Assembly: GCF_904849725.1 (NCBI RefSeq)
Contig: NC_058524.1
Coordinates: 549,199,763 to 549,263,762, forward strand
DNA length: 64,000 bases
From: Hordeum vulgare subsp. vulgare
Lineage: Eukaryota; Streptophyta; Magnoliopsida; Poales; Poaceae
Direction: 5' to 3'
Below the pieces are notes generated by a model. The model was not told the origin of the DNA. It ran no database searches and saw only the letters and a program-made list of their open reading frames with translations. Made by a program: the position numbers and the translations under genes. This document shows, piece by piece, positions 1 to 9,219 of this stretch (position 1 is the stretch's first letter; each line of letters starts with the position of its first letter).

Positions 1-1322
1 ATTCACTTTATCACGAATTGATAACAAATAAAGCTTATCATGAAGAAATGCATTGCCTACATAATCATTATTGTACCACACGGTACATTTACCATGTCCA
101 AAAACACATTGATAATTGTCTTTGTCTAAGCACGACACACTTATTAAGTTCCTATTACACGAAGGCACAAAAAGAACATCACTAAGAAGAAGTGTGAATC
201 CTTCGGTTAGCTCCAAGGAGACGTCACCTACGGCTTCAACTTCTGCTTGGACTCCATTCGCGACTTCAATACTTCTCTTTCATTTTGGCACATGGTCCTC
301 ATCGAACTGAACCCCTATAAAGACTTTGCAACATGAACAGTTGCACCTGAGTCAATCCACCAAGTAGATTTTGAAAACTTTACATACATAGATTCATTTA
401 CTAAGGAAACAATAAAGTTACCTCTCTTTGCCATGAAGACCTTTAGCCAGGCAGCATAGTCCTTCTTGTAGTGCCCTTTCTCCTTGCAGTACATACAAGT
501 GTCCTTGTCTACTGTGATTGGCTTTGATTGATAGAAGACGGGAGCCTTTCCTTGGAGCTTGTTCTGTGGCTTTGAGGGAGAATTCTGCTTAGGTGGGAAA
601 ACCTTTTTCTTTTCCTTCACATAGTTAAGGGAGCCACCATGTGAAGCCTTAATCCTCTCCTCCTCTTGTGAGCACATTGCGATGACCTTTTCAATATCCC
701 AAGTCTCGGGCTGCATGTTGTAGTTGACTACAAAGGTCTCGAACTCCTTAGGCAACGAAGCCATGACCAGGTGGACGAGGAGAGCTGGCTTAATCTCCAG
801 GTCCGTGTCCATGGGCTTAAGCTTGGCCGCAGTGTTGCTCATCCTAAGGATGTGCTCCCTGATTCCATGCTCACCTCCATTATAGCTCTCTGTCACCAGT
901 TGTTTTATCAACTGGGTGGCATAGGTCTTAGAAGAGCTAGTAAACTGACTCTTTATCTTGTTGAGCATCTCCTTTGCCGTAGGGCACTCTGTTATCGAGC
1001 CCACGATGGTGGTCTCAATAGTGTTCTTAATAAACGCCAAATATTTCTTGTTGGCATTTATCCATAACCTGTTATGAATGGAGTAGGGCATCTCCTCTTT
1101 GCCACAATCCCATTGCTTTTTCTCCCAGCTTTCATCAACCTCGTCAGGATCTCTGACTGAATCTGCGGGTGCAACTGGCTGTGGTTCCTCCAGAACCCAG
1201 TCCACCTCAGCAATGCACAAAGCCATATCAACCTTCTTCCTCCACTCAGAGTAATTATCCCCTCTGAGCGTAGGAACATCCTTGAGGCAGCTCATGAGAT
1301 GAAAACCTCCTGAAATCACCAA
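1..1322 (-). pseudogene. Copia gag-protease, broken, truncated by window edge
   Basis: The open part (1322-315, 335 aa) reads as Copia Gag. An N-terminal LRGDNYSEWRKKVDMAL stretch is followed by a UBN2-type capsid-like domain (roughly residues 20-220), a basic linker, a zinc knuckle near residue 280, and the protease active site WWIDSGATVHV near residue 322. Gag packages the element RNA and the aspartic protease matures the polyprotein. Two defects are visible. The knuckle reads CMYCKEKGHYKKDY, so the fourth ligand (normally Cys) is Tyr, with the codon at 456-458. A TAG at 315-317 stops the frame just after the protease motif. The same frame resumes with protease-like sequence (LLSDVLFVPSCNRNLISVS) towards base 1, so this is a mutated coding region and not a natural end. 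Confidence 0.75.
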
Positions 1323-2999
1323 ATAAGCAAAGTCAGTACAACAATCATATGCATTAAATAACGTTGGTTAAAATAATCATACAATTGCCTATGCATATTA
1401 ATCTACATTACCGTTGGGCAAATGATAGAAATAAATGCATCATTTTGCAATATGCAACATGATCATGTTACTAAACAATGTTGGTCAGAATAATAATATG
1501 ACCATATTCCATATTTAGTTTAGCAGCGGAAAGCGTGAAATAAAATTTCATATGCCCTTTAACTTTGCAGAAAATTAATTCTGTCATTTAAAATAAAATT
1601 CATGAACTTTATTAATCATTTTATAAAGATCACCTATTTTTCCTTTTCTGAAAAAATATTTAATTTTCAGGAAATTTTTATTTTTCTTTTCAGAAAAATA
1701 TTATCATATTTCTGTTGATTTAAACAGAAAAGTTGGAACATTTTTATTTCCTGTTATCTAGACATAATTTTGTAAGAAAAATGTCTAGAAGGGCCTTTTA
1801 TTTCTTCCTCTAATAAGCAGGAAAAGAAATGTGCTTAAAAAAAGAAAAATTGACCGGCTCAGCCTGCCTCGGGCCTTTCTCCCGCTGGCCTGAGGCCTTT
1901 TTGTCTCCCGAAAGGCCCACTACCCCAGCGGCCGACATTCTGGCTTGGGAGCCTCGCGGTAAGGCGGTGGCGCAGCGGCCTGGGCCGGCCTAGCGCGGCT
2001 GGCGCGCCCACTTGCGGCCCGAAGGCCCGAGCCTGCCTAGGGTTTCCTGCTGCGGGCGATCTAAGCCATTCATCTATATCCAACGGTCCCCCGTGAGGAT
2101 CAGATAGAATAAAAGGGCAGCCCGAGCCGGATCAAACCCTAGCAGCCATTCCTTCCAGCGCCGCTAGGTTCCTCTCCCCTCTCGAGCGAAAAGATCCCGC
2201 GGGATCGATCGGTGGCCAAGCCACTCGCTCGCGTGGTGGCCCTCGCGCCCCGCCGAGCGCAGCGCGCCGCCGCCCATGCACCCTCCTGTCTCTGGCGAGC
2301 ACCTCTGTGCTCTCTTGCGCGGTGGCTCGCTGCCCCGCCGAGAGGGTGCTGGGGAGGCCGAAGCCCCTCCCTCGTGCGGTGGCTGACATGCCCCGCCGAG
2401 AGGCCTCTCGCCCGAGCCGAGAGAGCGTCACCCCCTTTCCTCTCCCTTTTCTTTGCAGCGGCGGCCTCCTTCACTCCTCTTGCCGGTGTGCGCACTCTCT
2501 CGAGGGAGAGTGCGCCGCCGTCAAGGGGTGTGTTGGTGTGCCCACTTCTCTGCCGAGGGGTGCATATCGTCCGAGGCTCGAAAACAGCTCTGTCGCCACC
2601 CCCCTCGCCGGTTGCGCGTCCACCTTGCGGTGAGCGCGCCACCGTCTAGCGGTTTGGTGATGGAGCTCTTAGCCCGTGGGGAAACTTTGTTTTTCTTGGT
2701 TTGCATGTTCCCTTCCTCCCCTTTTTTTGCCTTTTGCGGATCAGATCTGTATACTTTTCTTGGTTTTCTTTTGGATCTAGATCCGTACTTTGCCTCCGAG
2801 GAGGTAGGTTCTTCTTCCCCACACCTCGGCTTGCCGATGCGTGTGGGGATCGAGAGGAACAAGCGCGGCCTTGGGCGTCGCTTCTTTTCCGACGAGGCCC
2901 TAGGCCGTCTTCGGTACTAGCCCATCTAGGGTTCATGTGGGGAGGGGAAGGGGAAACTTTCTTTTTGATTTCTTTCAACCGAATGAATCTTTGCCTAGT
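1323..2999 (-). other. Long retroelement leader with GC-rich insert-like block
   Basis: This lies between the primer-binding site and gag. Bases 1323-1850 are AT-rich with poly-T and poly-A runs. Bases 1855-2650 are strongly GC-rich, and 2650-2999 are mixed. Open frames occur on both strands of the GC-rich block, as expected from composition, and none is recognisable. Read on the plus strand, 2085-2160 resembles a plant promoter and transcript start (AGAATAAAAGG, then AAACCCTAGCAGCC), antisense to the element. It may be a captured host fragment or simply a long family leader. Confidence 0.4.
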
Positions 3000-3013
3000 G
3001 GCTCATGATACCA
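3000..3013 (-). other. Primer-binding site (initiator tRNA-Met type)
   Basis: The minus strand reads TGGTATCATGAGCC one base inside the LTR end. It matches the usual Copia PBS (TGGTATCAGAGCC) with one extra T. It primes minus-strand DNA synthesis. Confidence 0.75.
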
Positions 3014-3014
3014 T

Positions 3015-3380
3015 TGATAGAACGTGGATCAACTAGGCATAGATTGATCCGGTACAAACCCGTGTAGTTACCTTGTCCTGAGCCGGATGAGCCCGCACCG
3101 TTCTCCATCGGTGTGGTGGCGACGGCGGTGATGACGAAGAAGGGTTAGGCATGGGTGGAACTTTTCGTGAGCACCGCGCTTAACCTAGATCGGATAGGTA
3201 TGTCGGTAGGGGTGTGACAACGGCGAATCTCGTAGTTCGTGCCCCGACACCCCACCGTCCTTTATATAGCACGGGTCACAAGGGCCCACCAACCATAATG
3301 GGTTGGGCGCCCCCGATCAGGGCACATAGATCAAGGCCTGGTGGGCCGTTGGGCCCACGCGGTGAGAGATCAACCTAACA
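3015..3380 (-). repeat. 5' LTR of the left Copia element, 366 bp
   Basis: On the minus strand it runs from TGTTAGG to CTATCA, giving the TG...CA ends of an LTR. It abuts the PBS and contains a TATA box. The right boundary at 3380 is inferred from the TG dinucleotide and the expected size, because the matching LTR is outside the window. Confidence 0.65.
3261..3270 (-). promoter_or_regulatory. TATA box of the left LTR
   Basis: GCTATATAAA on the minus strand lies inside the 366 bp LTR, upstream of the PBS, where a Pol II start for the genomic RNA is expected. Confidence 0.5.
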
Positions 3381-3489
3381 GTATGGTCGTAAGATAATAA
3401 AATAAATTGGAAATAAAAGGTATTGCTGGAAATTAAGATTTTTGCAGTATCTTCGTCAATGTGTGGTCCTTACAATGGAAATTTTCGCT

Positions 3490-4800
3490 CGAGCAACTAG
3501 CCTGGAAGTAAGAAGTGTTGTTTTCCTGACAAGAGTGGCGGAGCCAGGATTTGGATATGGGGGAGGCAGGCCAAACAAAATAAAAAAATCCAATACAAAA
3601 CTTGGCCCCTGATATTGCTTGCACCATCATATGCTTGGCCCCTGATATTGCTTGCACCATCATATGCTTTACCCCTGATGTCATGCACACTTAAGTTATT
3701 ATGTGATAGTACAACACAATTGCATTTTTGAAAGTTAAGGCGGCAGTGTCATTAACATGAACTAGATCAAGGAAATGCTCGATTATTTCTGCTTCTTTGT
3801 TGGCAAACCGAAGAACAACTGCCATTTGTTCTTTTCTTTTGATTCATCGCAAGCTTCATCTACCATTATACAGAACTTGACATTACCTATTTCTTCTTTA
3901 ATTGCTTTTTGCACTTCGCGAGCAAGTATGCCAACAACCTCTTTCTGAACTTTTCCGAATGTATACTCCGCATTACCTGGAGCATTTTTCAGAACAACGG
4001 TTGTGATGTCCTTATTGTAAGAAGCGAGAATCTTAATCATTTCAAGAAAATTTCCTTGGTTCTTAGACCCCGCAGATTCATCATGAACTCTAAAAGGACA
4101 AGCTTGGAATATCAGCCACCTAATGGGACAAAGCGACTAGATGTTAGATACCAAAACATTAAGTCATGTCAAATTTTAGTTGATGTAAAAAAATTGCTTA
4201 CCTCATGGCATGGATGGTAGTTTTAAGCCTCAATCTCGCATCAGTAACCAGTTTCTTATTTTGCTTTTCTACCACCTTGTCGATATGAGCCATACTAGCC
4301 TTGAGATCTTCATAACACCGAACTGAATAGTTGTGAGCAGAGTCAGGACCCCCAACATGAGTTAGAAAAGCACACACTTTTCCATCATTAACCTTTTTCC
4401 AGTTTCTAAAACCTTTGACTGAGAATGTATCAGACCCACATCTCCCAACAGGTTTTTTTTAGAAGAGAAAGCACGACAAACAATAAGCGCTATCAATATG
4501 AGTTGAATACTCAAGCCACCAGAAATTTGTGTGCCAACATTTTTGAAATCGACGATGGTATTTAGACTTTTCAGAAAATGGGTATTGTTCTAACTCTGGT
4601 CGATATGCTCCCTTGGATATATAAAAATGCCGAGCATCATCTTGCTTGTCCGGTTGGAGCTCCCAAATTTTTGCTTGTTTGCAACATTTATCATGTCTGG
4701 CATATCCTGATCAGAACCATTAACTCAACTTGGATCCGCCTCACTAACTGAACTTGAATCTACCTCACTAACTGAACTTGAAGCAACTGGCTTAAGAAAA
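3490..4800 (-). pseudogene. hAT-type / zinc-finger MYM-like transposase gene, broken
   Basis: Successive minus-strand frames give the usual order of plant TTF-type zinc-finger / DUF4371 hAT proteins. An acidic Ser-rich start (about 4790-4735) is followed by a TTF-like zinc-finger region with WWLEYSTHIDSAYCLSCFLF (about 4520), then FSVKGFRNWKKV (about 4420) and RLRLKTTIHAMR. An 82 bp intron (4201-4120) has GTAAGC and TTAG ends. The next exon has WLIFQACPFRVHDESAGSKN, MIKILASYNKD and KFCIMVDEACDESK. A frameshift near 3830 is followed in another frame by MAVVLRF and HFLDLVHVNDTAAL. The region ends with the hAT motif RGQAYDGASNIRG, present twice because of a 33 bp duplication. The C-terminal dimerisation domain is absent, so the gene is truncated and frameshifted. 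It could derive from a transposon or from a domesticated relative. Confidence 0.65.
3601..3666 (-). repeat. Perfect 33 bp tandem duplication in hAT motif
   Basis: Two identical 33 bp units lie at 3601-3633 and 3634-3666. Each encodes eleven residues of the conserved hAT motif (AYDGASNIRGQ) in frame on the minus strand. A diverged partial third copy follows to about 3690. Confidence 0.9.
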
Positions 4801-4835
4801 CATTAACTTAATGGTGTTTGGCCCTGCTTTTATTT

Positions 4836-5190
4836 TCATAGTTGCTGCCTGAAGTTCGACATAATCACATAAAAGAATTGCAGTGATGAGCTAAAAAAAT
4901 TACAGGAATTGCAGCCAGTAGTGAGTGCAGCCATATACCTTAATATGTGAATACAGTTATACAGATAGAATCGACACTTCGGCAGCCGGCCAGGCAGCCA
5001 GCCGAGCAGAGTTCGAGTCTTCGAGAGCAGCAGGCCAGTAGCGGAGGGCCGACCGAGGCGCCGAGCAAAGCAGAGGGATGGGCCGGCGAGCAGACCGAGC
5101 GACAAGCAGACTGGAGAGTGGAGAAGGCCAAGCTGCAAGCATATGAGGCACCGAGGCAGGAAGCCAGCCTAGCCAGGCAGGAAGCCAACA
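4836..5190. other. Unclassified low-complexity segment
   Basis: 4970-5190 is rich in CAG/GCC/GAGC words and is open on both strands, giving Gln/Ala/Arg-rich or Leu/Ser/Cys-rich frames. No domain is recognisable. It separates the hAT remnant from the LINE fragment. Confidence 0.3.
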
Positions 5191-5345
5191 TGTTTGGTAA
5201 TTGGCTACATGAAAACACATTGATAATGATGGGAGGAGCAACCTTGATTTGGTCATTGTGGTTGTGTAGAAATGACATGATTTTTAATGGTCAAAACTAC
5301 TCTCTGTTGCAGGTTATCTTCCAGTGTACGCAGTGCTTTGTTTGT
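5190..5345 (+). pseudogene. LINE zf-RVT tail fragment
   Basis: A plus-strand frame encodes GGATLIWSLWLCRNDMIFNG followed by LLQVIFQCTQCF. This matches the pattern of the zf-RVT region at the C-terminus of plant LINE reverse transcriptases (alcWALWLcRNdivF...). Only about 50 residues remain, with no RT palm domain and no poly-A tail in view. The frame upstream is low-complexity and does not look like LINE. It is a dead fragment, cut on the right by the MITE. Confidence 0.5.
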
Positions 5346-5351
5346 GATCTA

Positions 5352-5511
5352 CTCCCTCCGTTCTTAAATATAAGTCTTTTAAGCAATGTCACTAGGTGTC
5401 TACATACGAAGCAAAATGATTGAATGTACACTCTAAATTATGTCTATATACATCCGTATGTGGCCCATTAATGAAATCTCTACAAAGATTTATATTTAGG
5501 AATGGAGGGAG
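5352..5511 (+). mobile_element. Stowaway-like MITE, right end split by the array
   Basis: It begins CTCCCTCCGTTCTTAAATA after a TA (5350-5351) and ends TATTTAGGAATGGAGGGAG, an imperfect terminal inverted repeat. The TA expected after the right end is at 42882-42883, beyond the retrotransposon array and the duplicated GGGAG. This 160 bp non-autonomous Tc1/mariner-type element was therefore present before the array inserted into its final bases. Confidence 0.8.
5507..5511. repeat. Target-site duplication, left copy (GGGAG)
   Basis: GGGAG directly precedes LTR1 and recurs directly after LTR6 at 42877-42881. The five-base length is normal for Copia integrase. No such duplication flanks any inner LTR. 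Confidence 0.85.
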
Positions 5512-7331
5512 TGTTGGGGAACGTCGCATGGGAAACAAAATTTTTCCTACGCGCACGAAGACCTATCATGGTGATGTCCATCTACGAGAGGGGATGAGTG
5601 ATCTACGTACCCTTGTAGATCGTACAGCAGAAGCGTTAGAGAACGCGGTTGATGTAGTGGAACGTCCTCACGTCCCTCGATCCGCCCCGCGAACAATTCC
5701 GCGATCAGTCCCACGATCTAGTACCGAACGGACGGCACCTCCGCGTTCAGCACACGTACATCTCGACGATGATCTCGGCCTTCTTGATCCAGCAAGAGAG
5801 ACGGAGAGGTAGAAGAGTTCTCCGGCAGCGTGACGGCGCTCCGGAGGTTGGTGATGACCTTGTCTCAGCAGGGCTCCGCCCGAGCTCCGCAGAAACGCGA
5901 TCTAGAGGAAAAACCGTGGAGGTATGTGGTCGGGCTGCCGTGGAAAAGTCGTCTCAAATCAGCCCTAAAACCTCCGTATATATAGGTGGGAGGGAGGGGG
6001 GCCTTGCCTTGGGGTCCAAGGACCCTCAAGGAGTCGGCCGAGCCAAGGGGGAGGACTCTCCCCCCCCAAACCGAGTTGGACTAGGTTTGGTGGGAGGGAG
6101 TCCCCCTCCCTTCCCACGTCCTCCCTTTTTTTTTCTTTTTTCCTTTGATTTCTTATCCTTGGCGCATAGGCCCCTTTTGGGCTGTCCCACCAGCCCACTA
6201 AGGGCTGGTGCGCCACCCTTATGGCCTATGGGCTTCCCCGGGGTGGGTTGCCCCCCCCGGTGAACTCCCGGAACCCATTCGTCATTCCCGGTACATTCCC
6301 GGTAACTCCGAAAACCTTCCGGTAATCAAATGAGGTCATCCTATATATCAATCTTCGTTTCCGGACCATTCCGGAAACCCTCGTGACATCTGTGATCTCA
6401 TCCGGGACTCGAACAACATTCGGTAACCAACCATATAACTCAAATACGCATAAAACAACGTCGAACCTTAAGTGTGCAGACCCTGCGGGTTCGAGAACTA
6501 TGTAGACATGACCCAAGAGACTCCTCGGTCAATATCCAATAGCGGGACCTGGATGCCCATATTGTATCCTACATATTCTACGAAGATCTTATCGTTTGAA
6601 CCTCAGTGCCAAGGATTCGTATAATCCCGTATGTCATTCCCTTTGTCCTTCGGTATGTTACTTGCCCGAGATTCGATCGTCAGTATCCGCGTACCTATTT
6701 CAATCTCGTTTACCGACAAGTCTCTTTACTCGTTCCGTAATACAAGATCCCGCAACTTACACTAAGTTACATTGCTTGCAAGGCTTGTGTGTGATGTTGT
6801 ATTACCGAGTGGGCCCCGAGATACCTCTCCGTCATACGGAGTGACAAATCCCAGTCTTGATCCATACTAACTCAACTAACACCTTCGGAGATACCTGTAG
6901 AGCATCTTTATAGTCACCCAGTTACGTTGCGACGTTTGATACACACAAAGCATTCCTCCGGTGTCAGTGAGTTATATGATCTCATGGTCATAGGAATAAA
7001 TACTTGACACGCAGAAAACAGTAGCAACAAAATGACACGATCAACATGCTACGTCTATTAGTTTGGGTCTAGTCCATCACGTGATTCTCCCAATGACGTG
7101 ATCCAGTTATCAAGCAACAACACCTTGTTCATAATCAGAAGACACTAACTATCATCGATCAACTAGCTAGCCAACTAGAGGCATGCTAGGGACGGTGTTT
7201 TGTCTATGTATCCACACATGTAAATGAGTCTTCATTCAATACAATTATAGCATGGATAATAAACTATTATCTTACAGAAATTATAATAATAACTATATAT
7301 TTATTATTGCCTCTAGGGCATAATTCCAACA
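5512..7331 (-). repeat. LTR1, outer 3' LTR of the array
   Basis: 1820 bp, TGTTGG...CCAACA. It is the most distinctive LTR of the six. Private changes include GCTCCGCCCGAG near 5875, CATCTCGACG near 5760, GACATCTGTG near 6385, and a one-base loss in the GGGACTCGAAC run near 6410. As the terminal 3' LTR it would have served as polyadenylation region for the founder element. Confidence 0.92.
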
Positions 7332-7342
7332 GTCTCCCACTT
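7332..7342 (-). other. Polypurine tract, copy 1
   Basis: The minus strand reads AAGTGGGAGAC directly before LTR1. It primes plus-strand DNA synthesis in this family. The same tract adjoins the other left-hand LTRs at 14441, 21547, 28656 and 35766. Confidence 0.8.
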
Positions 7343-7383
7343 GCACTAGAGTCAATAATCTAGCCCTCACATCACCATGGGAA

Positions 7384-9195
7384 TTACATTGTAATAAATC
7401 TAACACCCATACAGTTCTGGTGTCGATCATGTTTTGGCCGTGGAAGAGGTTTAGTCAGCGGGTCTGCTACATTCAGATCCGTGTGCACTTTGCATATATT
7501 TACGTCCTCTTCCTCGACGTAGTCGCGGATGAGGTTGAAGCGTCATTTGATGTGTCTGGACTTCTTGTGAAACCGTGGTTCCTTTGCTAAGGCAATGGCA
7601 CCCGTGTTGTCACAGAACAAGGTTATTGGATTCAGTGCGCTTGGCACCACTCCAAGATCCGTCATGAACTGCTTCATCCAGACACCCTCCTTAGCCGCCT
7701 CCGAGGCAGCCATGTACTCTGCTTCACATGTAGAATCTGCTACGACGCTTTGCTTGGAACTGCACCAGCTTACCGCACCCCCATTAAGAATAAATACGTA
7801 TCCGGCTTGCGACTTAGAGTCGTCCGGATCTGTGTCAAAGCTTGCATCGACGTAACCTTTTACGGCGAGCTCTTTGTCGCCTCCATATATGAGAAACATC
7901 TCCTTAGTCCTTTTCAGGTACTTCAGGATATTCTTGACCGCCGTCCAGTGATCCACTCCTAGATTACTCTGGAACCTACCTGCCATACTTATGGCCAGGC
8001 TAACGTCCGGTCTAGTGCACAACATTGCATACATGATGGAACCTATGGCTGAAGCATAGGGGACGGAGCGCATATGCTCTCTATCTTCATCAGTTGCTGG
8101 GCACTGAGTCTTACTCAATCTCGTACCTTGTAAAACTGGCAAGAACCCTTTCTTGGACTGTTCCATTTTGAACCTCTTCAAAACTTTATCAAGGTATGTG
8201 CTTTGTGAAAGTCCTATCAGGCGTTTTGATCTATCCCTATAGATCTTAATGCCTAGAATGTAAGCAGCTTCTCCTAGGTCCTTCATAGAGAAACTTTTAT
8301 TCAAGTAATCCTTTATGCTCTCCAAAAACTCCACGTTGTTTCCAATCAGCAATATGTCATCCACATATAATATTAGAAACGCCACAGAGCTCCCACTCAC
8401 TTTCTTGTAAATACAAGATTCTCCAACCACTTGTATAAACCCAAATGCTTTGATCACCTCATCAAAACGTTTGTTCCAACTCCGAGATGCTTGGACCAGT
8501 CCATAAATGGATCGCTGGAGCTTGCACACCTTGTTAGCATTCTTAGGATCGACAAAACCTTCGGGTTGCATCATATACAATTCTTACTTAAGGAAACCGT
8601 TAAGGAACGCCGTTTTGACATCCATCTGCCAGATTTCATAATCGAAAAATGCAGCTATTGCTAACATGATTCTGACGGACTTGAGCATCGCTACGGGTGA
8701 GAATGTCTCATCGTAGTCAACTCCTTGAACTTGTACAAAACCCTTTGCCACAAGTCGAGCTTTATAAACGGTCACATTGCCGTCAGCGTCCGTCTTCCTC
8801 TTAAAGATCCATTTGTTCTGAATAGCCTTGCGGCCTTCAGGCAGTACCTCCAAAGTCCACACTTTGTTCTCATACATGGATCCTATCTCGGACTTCATGG
8901 CTTCTAGCCATTTGTTGGAATCTGGGCCCACCATTGCTTCTTCATAATTTGCAGGTTCATTGTTGTCCAACAACATGATTGATAAGACGGGATTACCGTA
9001 CCACTCTGGAGCAGCACGTGATCTCGTCGACCTGCGTGGTTCGACAGAAACTTGAACCAGAGTTTCATGATCATCATCATTAACTTCCTCCTCAACCGGC
9101 GTCGCAACGACAGAGGTTTCCCCTTGCCCTGCGCCACCATCCAGAGGGATGAGAGGTTCGACAACCTCGTCAAGTTCTATCTTCCTCCCACTCAA
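7384..9195 (-). pseudogene. ORF2 of copy 1 (RT-RNase H), two extra stops
   Basis: It corresponds to the 603-codon ORF2 of copies 2-5, encoding reverse transcriptase and RNase H. Two private nonsense changes break it. A TAA at 8584-8586 replaces a GAA codon just after the TAFLNGFLK part of the RT palm. A TGA at 7543-7545 replaces a CGA codon after HKKSRHIK in RNase H; this C-to-T change at a CpG is typical of decay at methylated sites. The YVDD catalytic box (ILYVDDILLIG) is intact between them. This copy cannot make a full-length RT. Confidence 0.88.
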
Positions 9196-9204
9196 TTCTC
9201 TCGA

Positions 9205-9219
9205 GAGAAACTATTTCTC
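9205..9219 (-). other. Amber stop at the centre of a perfect 15 bp palindrome
   Basis: The minus strand reads GAGAAA-TAG-TTTCTC. The stop ending ORF1 (9213-9211) is the centre of a perfect 6 bp inverted repeat, and ORF2 continues in the same frame after it. The identical motif ends ORF1 in all five copies (stops at 9211, 16320, 23426, 30535 and 37645). Confidence 0.9.

Larger units (their letters stand above)
1..3380 (-). mobile_element. Partial Copia LTR retrotransposon, 5' half
   Basis: The order on the minus strand is LTR (3380-3015), primer-binding site (3013-3000), a leader of about 1.7 kb, then gag and the start of protease running off the left edge. The rest of pol and the second LTR lie outside the window. 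The bases GTATG just outside the LTR (3381-3385) would be one copy of the target duplication, but the partner is not visible. The LTR is short (366 bp) and the gag is distinct from that of the array to the right, so this is a separate Copia family that I cannot name. It is decayed, with a nonsense codon and a lost zinc-knuckle cysteine. Confidence 0.75.

Noticed and set aside
2132..2862. Several overlapping frames on both strands in the GC-rich leader
   Set aside because: Stop codons are rare in GC-rich DNA. The frames are Arg/Ala/Pro-rich, overlap on both strands and show no known domain.
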